In this document: one piece after another, positions 37,078 to 47,825 of the stretch | Numbering within the stretch: position 1 is the stretch's first letter | Layout: each line of letters opens with the position of its first letter | Assembly: GCA_026168455.1 (NCBI GenBank) | Contig: CM047431.1 | Location: forward strand, 60,346,910 to 60,410,909 | DNA: 64,000 nt | From: Theocolax elegans | Taxonomy: Eukaryota; Arthropoda; Insecta; Hymenoptera; Cerocephalidae | Direction: 5' to 3' | Program-made: the position numbers and the translations under genes | The notes under the pieces: generated by a model | The model's input: the letters and a program-made list of their open reading frames with translations, nothing else | What the model was told of the DNA's origin: nothing | Database searches by the model: none

Positions 37078-37270
37078 TGGTGGAATGGTTACTGGAGCAT
37101 TATATAAATTTAATTTAGATCCCAAAGATGTGTTATCGGGTGCCTTCTTTGGCAGTATATTTAGAGTAATGTATGGTACCTATATGTACTTTATGTTTAA
37201 ATTGATGAATTTGTCAAGTAAAAAACTCAGTGAACAAAGTCATAAATTGAAATTTGTAAATGAAGAGTGA
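37078..37270 (+). pseudogene. Tim17/22/23-family-like last exon (possibly TIMMDC1-like), probably a partial copy
   Basis: An acceptor (TTATGCAG, exon from 37077/37078) precedes an open frame to a TGA at 37268-37270. It encodes GGMVTGALYKFNLDPKDVLS, GAFFGS and a C-terminal tail ...KLKFVNEE. The GGxxTGALYKFN stretch is the signature of Tim17/Tim22/Tim23-type membrane proteins, and complex I assembly factor TIMMDC1 ends in a similar way. Upstream, a possible short exon (about 36885-36914, donor GTAAGT) could join in phase 1, but that frame meets a TAA a few codons earlier, so no complete gene can be built. I read it as a partial duplicate; a real gene with a far upstream exon is not excluded. 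A SINE sits directly downstream of the stop codon. Confidence 0.45.
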
Positions 37271-37275
37271 ATTAT

Positions 37276-37288
37276 TAACTTCTATTTT
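37276..37288. repeat. 13-bp target-site duplication, left copy
   Basis: TAACTTCTATTTT occurs here and again at 37739-37751, flanking the SINE exactly. The duplication lies just after the Tim17-like stop codon. Confidence 0.85.
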
Positions 37289-37738
37289 TTTTTTTTTTTT
37301 TTTTTTTAATGTTATTTAACGTCGCTCTATTTATGTTGCCAGGGCTAATCAGCGACGGAGGTGAACGATGTGTCTGTAAACAAAGCACATGTAGTTGAAA
37401 CAGTGGTGCTTGTGTCCATCGGAAGATATCATCGGTCACTGTAATTAGTCTAATAATTAGAGTTTCCTGTCCTCCCGATGGAACCACCGCGATCCTCTTT
37501 ACATCTTCGCGTCCCTAACGTTCCCTATAGTTCAGATGCCCGTGCCTCTCATGCATTGACAAGTGCACGAAACGCACGCGCACCTGAACTGGCGTCACAT
37601 TATAGTGACACGCCGAGCCACTGAGTCGCGGTGTTCGAAAAATGCACATGAAAAAATTTTCAGAGGTACACGTCTGGGATCGAACCCACGACCCTCGGTG
37701 TGAGAGTCGGGAGCTCTACCCATGAGCCACCGCGGCTC
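37289..37738 (-). mobile_element. complete tRNA-derived SINE (about 450 bp)
   Basis: On the minus strand it starts with a tRNA-like head (GAGCCGCGGTGGCTCATGGG with box A, then box B GGTTCGATCCC at about 37685-37673). A body follows, and a long A-tail (the T-run at 37289-37308 on the plus strand). The two copies of TAACTTCTATTTT flank it precisely, showing LINE-type target-primed insertion. The intact promoter boxes, long A-tail and exact duplication suggest a fairly recent insertion. Confidence 0.88.
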
Positions 37739-37751
37739 TAACTTCTATTTT

Positions 37752-38590
37752 AAATTACAATGTTATTAATAACATGTAAACGTTAATAATTTCTTTTTTT
37801 TTATTAATTATATAAATTAAGAAAAATTAAGAAAAAAGTAATTATAATATTTGAAAAGACAAATACATTTAAGTAATATAAAATCAATATATTCTTAGAA
37901 TTCGCGGACACAATAAATTCGTTATGTTTATTTAAGGTTCAAGTCCAAATTTTTCAAGTTTAAGAACAAAGTTTTTTGTTTAATTTTATTTAAAAATTTT
38001 AATTAAATTTTAATTTAAAATTTTAGAATAATTTGGACATATTGAAAACATGCTTTATAGGGTTTAGATTATTTTAAAAATTTTATTTTTGTGTGTGGTA
38101 AATATTTTTTACTGTTTTATATTTTTTATATCAAATTTTGTTATAAAAATATTAGTTTTTTTTTAATAAATAAAATTTTAAAACATCATTTCATTTATAT
38201 AATTTTATGAAATACTAACCTAAATTGTTAAAAAATTGTTAAATTTTGAGTTTTTAAAAGTATATAATAAATAAGGACAGGATTATTAAACAGTCGGGAC
38301 ATGTATTTTCAAGGCGTTTAATAATACGTGCACATAAGGCTCTCCGTTTTTTAATAATATAATTAATTAAAACCGTTTAAATTAAAATGTTAAACTAGGT
38401 AATTGTTCAGAAAGAATACGCGCATCGAATGGTATACAAATTTCCAACATTTATGTTTATTTCAATTTTTATTGAGATCGAAGCAAAAGACATGTTAAAA
38501 ATCACTTATTAATAAGGACCTTAGTGATCGAAGAAACTTTTACAAATATTCTTCAAGTAGTATATAAAATCATAATAAAAGCATAATGTA
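37752..38590. other. AT-rich non-coding stretch
   Basis: No exon, RNA gene or repeat boundary was seen. Confidence 0.4.
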
Positions 38591-38594
38591 TACC

Positions 38595-38776
38595 TGTCTC
38601 ACATAACCGTTCGTACGCTCTTCGTATGGTGCGTGCATCGGGATGTTGCCGATGAGGAAATCGCTCGGCGTACGCGACTGCCGCTCGCGCTGCAACGTAA
38701 TCACACGCACCATACGTGCAGATCATGTCCGCATATTGTCATGCTTCGTAAATAGGTCCGGCCATGTCGACACTGT
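38595..38776 (-). pseudogene. decayed DUF4817-type helix-turn-helix fragment
   Basis: On the minus strand from an ATG near 38764: MAGPIYEA, a TGA stop, then QYADMICTYGACDYVAARAA, VAYAERFPHRQHPDARTI and RRAYERLCETG. This has the spacing of the insect DUF4817 domain (YxDMxxxYG....AxRxYxERFPxRxxPxxxTxxxxxxRLxETG), often found in transposon-derived genes. The stop codon at the ninth codon and the lack of downstream coding sequence mark it as a relic. Its G+C is clearly above the surroundings. Confidence 0.65.
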
Positions 38777-39059
38777 TTATAGTACTATATGATTTAAAAG
38801 AACTGAAATGTTTAACAAACGCACAAACAACTGATATTCAAAACAAATGATATTCTAAAATAAATGACATAAAAAACTATCGAATATATACAAAATTATA
38901 GAAAACGCATACATATAAAATAATTATCTTAATATTGCTTCATCATACAGAAAGAACACATATTCAATGCTGTAATATTAATTCAAGATAAAGTTGTTGA
39001 TTATACTGCATAAAGTAACCTAAAGAAGGCGTGTCGAATTCCATGACATAAGGGTACTC
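38777..39059. other. AT-rich spacer
   Basis: Nothing recognisable. Confidence 0.4.
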
Positions 39060-39690
39060 GTAATTGTAAAATGCACGTCAGAAATCTATGATTTCTCATA
39101 ATTTTGATCGTTAATAACGAAATAATGCTAATAAAGTTAATTCTATCAATACGATGAATATATTAATATATTATAAAAAATATTTTCTGTCCTCCGTCCG
39201 GAAAGCGGCAACTTTCCGGCCGCTGCGCGAATTGAAGTTGCCGTTTTCTGGCAACGTCGGGCAGAAAAATAGTATAAACACCTTGACCAGTAAAAAAGAA
39301 AGCCTCAGATCACATATTCGTCCACCTCAGCTTCGCCTTGGCCGACAATTACATGTGATCTGAGACATTTCTTATTTTACTGGCCATGGTATGTAATATA
39401 TACTATTAGTAAATGTAAATTTCTCGAAGCAATGTAAAACATATTAGAGACAGACTATTTCTAAATTATTTCTAGACTATTGTCAGACTTCAACCAGACG
39501 TTATCTAGACTTCCCTTAGCCTTCAGCGATGCTTGAGGTAAATTTTATTTGACACAGACTAGGAATTATTTCATTAGCAATTATAAAGCCAATATGTTTT
39601 CAATATATTTGCGATATATTTTTATGGTAAACCTATTTTTTGGCTATATTGTACCCAACATTTAATACAATAAGCATAGCACAGTGGGCA
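39060..39690 (+). repeat. old direct duplication, copy A
   Basis: Shares ordered blocks with 41405-42170: CAGAAATCTATGATTTCTCA.., GTAAATGTAAATTTCTCGAA.., TTGTCAGACTTCAACCAGAC, TTAGCCTTCAGCGATGCTTG, ACTAGGAATTATTTCA, and TTTATGGTAAACCTATTTTT followed by GGCTATATTGTACCCAA. Copy A has an extra hairpin at 39284-39386. Confidence 0.65.
39284..39386. repeat. 103-bp hairpin within copy A
   Basis: The arms TGACCAGTAAAAAAGAAAGC..CTCAGATCACAT and ATGTGATCTGAGACATTTCT..TTTACTGGCCA are imperfect reverse complements, about 33 bp each. The GC-rich loop is about 38 bases. It is absent from copy B, so it may be a small insertion. Confidence 0.6.
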
Positions 39691-40128
39691 ATCTAGTCCG
39701 AGTGCTTGACGTACAGGTCCTTGAGCTGAGGGATCCGGGTCATCTTCTCATAAATTAAGTAAGAGTAACAATAGAACCACCATATATCCGTTATATGTAG
39801 AAAAGTATATAAAATTCTAAAAACGTAGAAATATATATGTTGTCTATTGGCCATTTAATGCTAATTTTTTCCAATTTATCGCTCAAATTTTTCCAATATA
39901 TTTCCAATATATGCGAATGGTATTGCCAATATTGTCAATTAATAAAAAATAGAAATAATAAATAAAATTACTTCTAAAATCCATTAAACAATCCAAAATA
40001 TTTATTATGCAAAAAAAATAAATTGTAATTGTAGTGAAAACATTTTTTTTTAGTACGTGCGCTTACGCAGTAAATACGTCGGAGAGCGTCCGCGGCGAAC
40101 AAACTCCGCGAGTGCAGATTACGATATA

Positions 40129-41063
40129 GTCTAGGGGCAAATACTACAACCCGTGTTATTTCGAGGTCCTCGATTCTACCCTAGTGTTTCTGAAGCATTT
40201 TGACCTGCTGAATCCGAATTTCTTGGGTAGAAAGTCTGTAAATGGCGCCTATAATTGTTATTAACAATTTTTATAAACAAATTGCAAACATGGGTTTTTC
40301 ACGAAAAAAAAATGCTATCATATTCTTTGAGTTATTTTGAATAAAAAAGATTTCTACTAATTTTACACTAAAGTGCAGTCCAAAGCCGCAAAAAATTCGC
40401 AAAGTTTAAAAAAAACGTGAATTTTCACAAATTTGACGATGTACAGCTCAACGTATACTGCATTAATCTTAACGTAATTCGGCTCAAATTAAAGATTAGA
40501 ATATATATTTTAACTTTACATAGGCGCAAGATGATATTTGCAATGAGTTAATTACTTTCTGAGCACTGCAATAAGCACTATTTGCGCGCGCGCTCACGGG
40601 TTCCCGCAACAGAGTTCGGTGCCGGGATTGAGTGCTCAGAAAGTAATTAACTCATTGTAAATATCATCTTGCGCCTATGTAAAGTTAAAATATATATTCT
40701 AATCTATAATTTGAGCCGAATTACGTTAAGATTAATGCAGTATACGTTGAGCTGTACATCGTCAAATTTGTAAAAATTCACGTTTTTTTAAACTTTGCGA
40801 ATTTTTTGCGGCTTTGGACTGCACTTTAGCGTAAAATTAGTAGAAATCTTTTTTTATTCAAAATAACTCAAAGAATATGATAGCATTTTTTTCGTGAAAA
40901 ACCCATGTTTGCAATTTGTTTATAAAAATGGTTAATAACAATTAAAGGCGCCATTTTCAAATGGCCTGCCAAAATTCGGATTCAGCAGGTCAAAATGCTT
41001 CGGAAACACTAGGGTAGAATCGAGGACCTCGAAATAACACGGGCATATGAATTGCCCCTAGAC
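40129..41063. mobile_element. 935-bp foldback element with 435-bp arms
   Basis: The tips GTCTAGGGGCAA and TTGCCCCTAGAC are flanked by TA on both sides (40127-40128 and 41064-41065). The arms 40129 to about 40568 and about 40631-41063 are reverse complements along their whole length with few differences. The 60-bp middle is GC-rich (GCGCGCGCGCTCACGGGTTC). It sits between the two copies of the 39-42-kb duplication and has no coding capacity. Confidence 0.8.
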
Positions 41064-41404
41064 TAATAAGCGTGAACGTCGGTAAGCACCTGCGGAGGCA
41101 TTGCGTTTTAAGAGGAGAGTTGGTCGCGCGCGGACGTCGGAGAGCGCCCCGGTTTTAATTTATTTTAAACGATATGTAATTTTTAAACACGTTTATCTGT
41201 TTTTGTCGCCCTTGCTTCCGATGGCAATACAACGTTATTACTAGTTTAATAATTTATTCTAATAGATATATTCATACTTTAATTCATTTATTTTTACCGC
41301 TTGTAATAAGTATTAAATGTTTTACCAATGTGCTTATCAATGAATAATAATCGTGCGTCTTTACAAAGTAAAGAATTATTTTCAGTCGAAAGTTAACGAA
41401 TGAA

Positions 41405-42170
41405 TATTAAGATGCACTGCAGAAATCTACGATATCTTATAATTTGTATCGTTAATATCGAAATAATGCAAATAAACTTAATTCTATCGATGCAATCAGA
41501 ATATATTAATATATTATAAACAAATATTTAGTAAATGTAAATTTCTCAAAGCAATGTAAAACATATTAGAGATAGAATATATCTAAATTATTTCTAGGCT
41601 ATTGTCAGACTTCAACCAGACGTTATCCCTTAGCCTTCAGCGATGCTTGAGATATATTTTATTTGACACGGACTAGGAATTATTACACTAGGAATATTAT
41701 TGCCAATATACTTCTAAAATAAACTAATATATTACCAATATACATTTTGTATATTAAAAACTGAATTCAATTCTACATTCAGATAATTGCAAATATTACC
41801 CTAAACATTTAGAACGAGTTATCCAAAACATTTATAATGTATGAAACTAAGTGAATTGTAATTTTAACGAAGTAACTTTTTTCGAGCACGTTTGCTCTTA
41901 CAGTGCGGACGTCGGAGAGCGTCCGCGGCGGGATTACTCCGCGAACACAAAATTTGATGTGCGCGAATATCGGAGAGCGCTCACGGTGGTATTGTTTTGT
42001 AAGCGGAGAATTGAGGCTTGAGCTATATTTCATTTTACACGGACTAGGAATTATTTCACTAGTAATATTATTGCCAATATACTTGCAAAATTAATTAATA
42101 TAATTTCAATATGTAGCGATATATCTTTATGGTAAACGTATTTATTGGCTATATTGTACCCAAAACTTAA
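41405..42170 (+). repeat. old direct duplication, copy B
   Basis: Matches copy A (39060-39690) in the same order but is itself interrupted: the ACTAGGAATTATT block occurs twice (about 41676 and 42046). Between them and at about 40078 and 41136 a GC-rich unit recurs (GACGTCGGAGAGCGTCCGCG, then GGCG). Confidence 0.6.
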
Positions 42171-42347
42171 TTAAATTCAAAATTTTATTGTCTTAAAATT
42201 CGTCATAAAGGTTTCAATAAATTAATGTAAATAGGATAAAATTAAAAACTGTAATAATCTCATATTTATAACGCACGCATATCATAGATTTAGTAAATAA
42301 ATTATTAATAGTAGTTGTGACGTTGTAAAACATACAACGTACAAGTA

Positions 42348-42383
42348 CATGCACATGGCTTGTATTTACAAGTCATGTGCATG
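42348..42383. repeat. 36-bp palindrome
   Basis: CATGCACATGGCTTGTA and TACAAGTCATGTGCATG are near-perfect complements with a 2-base centre. It marks the left edge of the GC-rich structured island. Confidence 0.75.
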
Positions 42384-42419
42384 CATACAGTTAACTTATA
42401 TTAGATCGCGATCGCGTCG

Positions 42420-43708
42420 CAGGTAGCGAATCCCTCGCAGGCGGACCGAAGTGCACCGATGCACTTTTAAAAATAAGCACTGATACCCACGGTATGGGTA
42501 TGTTTTAGAGTCAAAGCCGACGAAGGACGCGACCGATACCCGACGGTAGTACGCGGATCACTACCCAGACCACGGCCGAGAGGTATCGTGAGTCAAGGAC
42601 CGAGCCCAGGTCGTCTCACGATACCTGGCGAATCCGATGCTGATGTCAACAAGACGGGAGGTTAGGCGGCGTCCTAACCTCAACCGTCACACGTGCTCAG
42701 CAGACGACGACGGCTGAGATGGCGCATGGGTGCGCGCACGCCCGAACTACGTACTAGTAGTCGGGAGAGCCAGGGTGCTCCCCCACCTTACACCCGTATA
42801 CCGGGGAACGCGGCACCGACGGCGACGATCGTGCGGCACTAGGCGTGGTGCGCGGGGAAGGGGGGAATCACTCGAGCAGCGAGAGTGTTGCGCGCGCGAA
42901 CATGCTCGAGTGAGCGACCGTAGTGGGACTATGGGTGGGAGCGCGCGGAGCGAGGGGAGCGCGAGTAGAGTAGGAGTCGCGGTATACCTAATTTATACGT
43001 GCAAAGGTATACCGCGGCATATTAAATTCATATATATAGATATATACGGTGCGCGCACACCTATGTAGTGGTGTATACTATTGTATATAGCGAGCGCACG
43101 TATATAATATTATTAGATTAATTAATTTAGTTAGATAGCGTAGTTAATTAATGGAAGAAAAATACGTAGATCCGTCGGTAGAGTTTGGGGCGATTTTTAG
43201 TAGTTTTTAAATGTATATAGTTGTAAATAGTTGCTGATATGAATTAAATTTTAATTGTTGTGTGAGTGTGTCGGTAGTAGTTAGTATGAATTATATAGCC
43301 GGTAGGCACGGGGCGGCAGCACCGACTGGGTTACCGATATGGTAATTTATCATTTGTAATGCGCGCCTTCCGAGTGTCGGGGATGATTGGTTGCGTGGTC
43401 GACCCAATAATGAACAGGTTGGTGGTGACGTAAACCACTATTATTGGGTAATCGGCCTTGACGGAAATAAGATCAAGGCTGACTACGCGTATCGATCACG
43501 CAATCAACCACCCTAATCAACGCCGGTAGATAAGGAGTAGAGTAAGTTAGAGAAGGATAGCGATAGGGTGGGGAGGAAAATCCTTAATTTTGGGGATCAA
43601 GCCACGCCGCGAGCCGGATGAAGAAGCCGGTCTCGAGGATTCGCTACCTGATCGTCCGAGGAGACAGACGTGATTCGCTACCCGATCGTCCGACGAGATA
43701 GTCGTGTT
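42420..43708 (+). other. GC-rich island of strong hairpins closed by a long-range inverted repeat
   Basis: CAGGTAGCGAATCC (42420-42433) is perfectly complementary to GGATTCGCTACCTG (43637-43650). Inside are GTGCAccgaTGCAC (about 42451), ATACCC/GGGTAT (about 42483-42501), AGGTATCGTGAG/CTCACGATACCT (42581-42626) and GAGGTTAGG/CCTAACCTC (42658-42681). At 43385-43508 a closing helix encloses two hairpins (CCCAATAAT/ATTATTGGG and CCTTG/CAAGG), a three-way-junction layout. A 36-bp tandem repeat (GATTCGCTACC(T/C)GATCGT) ends the island. The open frame at 42730-43068 is arginine-rich and low in complexity, not a recognisable protein. It may be the LTR and leader of a retroelement. Confidence 0.5.
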
Positions 43709-44660
43709 TTTGCAGAGTTGTAGTATTTCCTTTTTTTGAGGCGAAGTAGCCTTTTGTTGTGAGTTGAGAAAAGCAGAGTAGAGTTAGAGTAGTCGCGTTC
43801 GAGTTGAGCGGTACTGGAGTTGAGAAGCTAATTAGGCGAGTAAAAGTTACGGTTAGCCCGACGGGCGGCCGAATTATTTTAACATTATATATCTTATATT
43901 TGCCGGACGGACGGAAGTTTAGTGAGTGTGTGCACGTGTGAGAGTCGGTCGTGGATCGCGTTAATATTGTGTCGGTGCCGGAAATTATAATATATTATTT
44001 AATTTTCCAATAAATTAATTTGTGGTTATAAGATTGAATTCGTGAGTGTATTTATTAATTTTTCCTTTACTCTGAAAGCCGCCGGTTCCGAGGTGGCTAG
44101 CCGTCGGGATTCCCTCTGTGACTCGAGGTGGAGATTTGCCGGGTTGCCGAGTCGTTTTGTAAAGTAATTATTTCATTTTTATTTAAATATCGCCAGGCGC
44201 CCAATTAAATATAAATCGGCGATATCTAGCCATTTTCAACGTCGCTACGACGGAACCTCCGCCGGGTTATAATTTAATCCAATTAGATTTTTCCCGACGA
44301 AAAGTAGCGTCGCATAGTAATGAATTTATTAGTCTGCGGTCTAATTCAAACTTAAATAAAAATCATTTCCTTGATTGTACATTTTATTCATACAATCAAT
44401 CTCGTACAATATATTTTACGATTCATTCGCTTTCGCGATCTTCGCTTCTGCTATACGCATTAGCTATGTTCAGGCGCCTCGGCCGCTTCGCTCGTTCACC
44501 TGTTGCATTAGTCTCGCGCGGCAACGCCGTACGCCTTTCTTCTCTAATCCGGCCTCTGATTGGCCCATTTCAAAAATTAATTACGCCTCGCCTAATTATA
44601 TTTCTTTAAAATTCCGACGGGGTTATACTCGAATTAATTTCCTGAACCTGAATATATATA
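43709..44660 (+). other. continuation of the GC-richer island, possible retroelement leader
   Basis: A GGCGCCCAA word at 44196-44204, after ...TATCGCCA, resembles the primer-binding site seen at 35713 on the other strand. An AATAAA lies at about 44009. No gag or pol follows. The frame at 44375-44845 has no family resemblance. Confidence 0.3.
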
Positions 44661-45738
44661 TTTGTTACCTATGTTTCTGGATCACCCTGTATATATATAT
44701 AGATATTACGTATACACATAGTTTTTATATGATTTTACATGAAGTTTTACTGTATGATATTAGTTATTCTAATATAAAGTTAAGTGAGCATTACAAAATA
44801 GCAGAAGCTCTTGTCCAGTATTTGTCCAATGTTGGCAGTGTTTGAAAATAATAGAATACTAACTATTTTCGGATGGTAAATAATTGTTATTTATTATCTA
44901 GTTTATTTATTGTATAAAATTTATATTTTATTTATTTTCGAAAATATTAAGTTGCCGTAAGTTGTCAATAACTAAGTAATATTTATTTTTTTACATTTTA
45001 TTTATATTTTAAATTGCAGAATACATTATAATTAAATTTAAAGATAATTTATATATGATAATTATGAATTATAGGAGTAATTCACCTACTAGTCAATTTT
45101 AATATAAGAGTAACAATGGAGGTGAGTGGAACAATAATGGTTCAATTCAACAATAACCACGAGCCTCTTGTTTTTTATTGGGATAGTTTTGGCGATGTTT
45201 AATCTTTCTCAAGGTTGATCTGGTATACATTAACGGTTTGTAACATTTTATTATTACCGAACGATAAAATTTTGTATCAAAAAATTTTATTATTACATTT
45301 TTTAATTTATTTTAAATTACATTAAATTTGCATTTAATGTTGTATTTATTATTTTACTATTAAAGTTCTTATTATGTAATAATAAATACAATAATTTAAA
45401 AGAATAGCACTTATAATTATTAAGACCGAGAACATATTCAGTGTAAATATATAAATTACATAGATATTAATTTTGAAATAAGCTTATAAAATTTATAATT
45501 TAAGCACAGTATAATTTTTATTTAACATATATAACAATTGTTAAATTATGTAATTATGCAATATTAAATAAAGTGTTTTTCGAACATCATTAAGATTTTC
45601 AATCCATTAACTGATATTTAATGTGTTATCTTTTAACAACTTTTATTACTTAATGTGATATTTTTTATGGTTTTTAATATTTAGCTTTATTTTCTATTAC
45701 AATAATAATAGGTTTTTCTTTTTATTTTATATTTACAG
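44661..45738. other. AT-rich stretch with possible outlying pieces of the LARP1-like copy
   Basis: A frame at about 45055-45180 reads SNSPTSQF, then GEWNNNGSIQQ with stops between; it could be an upstream exon of the decayed LARP1-like copy but I cannot confirm it. The rest shows nothing. Confidence 0.3.
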
Positions 45739-46590
45739 AAGTAGTAGTTCAAACAAAGGTTTTTTAGCTAGTAGTTACGGTAGTGCTCTGCAATCATTGT
45801 CAACTTTCCAACATCGTAGTCATTCGTTATTGAAAGTAAACGGTTTCACTCAACAAGTGTATCATAAATAGCATTCACGTTGTTTAAAAGGTAAGATATT
45901 AAAAAATCTTGAATTTACTTTTTATAACTAAGTTATAAATTCTTGATGTGATGATGATTATTATAATATGTTTCCTTTCTTAACTAAAGAAATCATGTTG
46001 ATATTAATCATGTTGTTATATTCATCATTCATAAAATTTACATAAAGTCATTCACTTTAGAATTCATGGAATCTCTTTTTATTTCAGAGCGTGAACAACT
46101 TGGTATAGAGAAGTTACAAGAGGTGAACACACTCTTCCAATTTTGGTCATTTTTCTTAAAGGAGAATTTCAATTGCACTATGTACAAAGAGTTTAGGACA
46201 ATAGCTTATGAATCTGTTTTGATTTTATAATTACGGTATAGAACAAAAATTCAGACCACACTTCATAAAGATTTTCAAGTGGAATCAGTGAAAAATTATA
46301 AAAGTGGTAAGTGCATTTATCTACATAAGATGTATATTCAGAATTTTTAGATAGAAATTGTATTTTACGGTACAAATAAAATTTATACTTTGAAATTGTT
46401 ATATTAAATCATATTAAAAAATCTTAAGATAGATTACAATGTAATTGTCTATTAATAGGTATATTATTTTATATATACATATATTATTTTTTTAGAAAGA
46501 AAAGTATGGCTTACAGATTTTTGGAGAAGGAGAAGGAGAGTATAAAACATTTGTTTAAATTGTCCTTTGTACATCAAAAGTATTGTAATG
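45739..46590 (+). pseudogene. decayed copy of LARP1 (La-related protein 1), DM15 region
   Basis: Exon-like block 45739-45890 (acceptor ATTTACAG, donor GTAAGA) reads STFQHRSHSLLKVNGFTQQV, YHK, a TAG stop, then HSRCLK. Block 46088-46306 reads [40 protein letters not shown], then after a shift YGIEQKFRPHF and KNYKSG. A third block from about 46497 has a YGL match. These are the C-terminal DM15 repeats of LARP1, which bind the mRNA 5' cap and TOP motif. Introns are retained at matching phases, so the copy arose by DNA duplication, not by reverse transcription. The stop in place of the expected tyrosine, the frameshifts and the lost middle of one repeat mark it as non-functional. Confidence 0.75.
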
Positions 46591-47056
46591 TAAGTTTCAT
46601 AAAAGAAAATAATTTTTTACTTTTTGTAAAATAATTGTAAAATAATTAATTTATTTTAAAGATGAGTATGAAAGTGTAGTGCATTTAAATGATTAAGTCA
46701 TACCAGTTGGGTACCTGAATTTCAAAAAGGTACGCTTTCAAAACAAAAATGTTAGATAGGAATCATTTTTAGTAACAACAATAATAATTTCAATATTTTA
46801 TTTTCATTTTTTACATAAATATAATTAATTTTAGAATGGTGTACAAAATTTGACACTTCAAGAAAGACTGAAAAATTGGCGGTTAAGGCGTCACTTGACT
46901 ATATTTCTGAAATAGTTGGACAAGATTTACAAGAGGGTAGCAATTTATCAGATGACGAAAATGATGAACCGGAGAAAAATATTAAAGACTTACATACAAC
47001 AAATACTGATAAAAGAAAATGATATTACATCAACAATAATTATACAATACTTTAAC
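46591..47056. other. AT-rich stretch with an open frame of unknown origin
   Basis: A frame at about 46835-47022 reads EWCTKFDTSRKTEKLAVKAS, then ISEIVGQDLQEG and an acidic SDDENDEPEKN tail before a stop. It follows an acceptor-like TTTTAG at 46828-46833 and may be the last exon of the LARP1-like copy or another gene relic. I do not recognise it. Confidence 0.3.
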
Positions 47057-47355
47057 CGATTTTCTATGTTTATCTTCGAAAATATTGTTTTGAGCGTTAA
47101 GTGTATTATAGAAAAAAGGTTTATTATTTTAATACGAACATTTTGTTCATTAAAAGTTTTTGACTAAAAACAATACATTTCGTTTTATTGCGAAAAAACG
47201 TGTTTTTTTGTGCTCTTTTCATTATTTTGACCGTTTTTCTATGTTTATCTTCGAAAATATTGTTTTGAGCGTTAAGTGTACAATAGGAAAAAGTTTTGTT
47301 ATTTTGAGATGAACATTTCGTCCGTATAAAGTTTTTATGTAGGATTAATACATTT
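47057..47355 (+). repeat. two tandem copies of a diverged unit of about 170 bp
   Basis: TTTTCTATGTTTATCTTCGA, then AAATATTGTTTTGAGCGTTAAGTGTA in parts, occurs at about 47070 and again at about 47236. Both copies continue with GAACATTT(T/C)GT and AAAGTTTTT, and each ends near an AATACATTTC word. Confidence 0.75.
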
Positions 47356-47825
47356 CAAGATAATGCTACAAAACCGTTTCTAAGGAATTAAAAATAATGC
47401 CATAACGCAAAGTGTTTCAGTGCTACAAATCTGAAAATAGGACCATTATCTAATTACATTATGACAAAGTTACCCTGTGAATCTCAGCTAAATCGGTAAA
47501 AAATTGACTGAGTTATCTTTGATACATGATTACATACATGCATACATCCATACATACATTTTAGGGAGGGCCTTAAATGAATTCTAATACACATAAATTT
47601 CTCTTACAAACTATAAGGCTCTCCCGTGTAGCGGTCGTGCCTAAAAAACGCCTAATGCTAATCAATTTGATCACTGCAATATTACCAACGTAAAACTTTT
47701 TCTCAATTCACAGTACTTATCCATACGGTAATCTAAATCTTGATGTGAACCATAATCAATACGCTATATTGTATGATATGTACACCAGTTTTTAAAATTC
47801 TTACTACGGTAAAGATCCGGAACCA

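Noticed and set aside
38600..38715. Apparent palindrome around GTATGGTGCGTG...CACGCACCATAC
   Set aside because: The matching arms fall at the two ends of the DUF4817-like coding fragment and are not continuous; probably coincidence.
39684..39760. GC-richer patch that could encode a short peptide on the minus strand (QLKDLYVKHSD)
   Set aside because: Too short, no splice sites; more likely the edge of a dispersed repeat.
42730..43068. 112-residue arginine-rich open frame
   Set aside because: It lies in a GC-rich, hairpin-filled stretch; its composition follows from base content and it resembles no family.
44375..44845. 156-residue open frame
   Set aside because: AT-biased composition, no domain, no splice context; probably chance.
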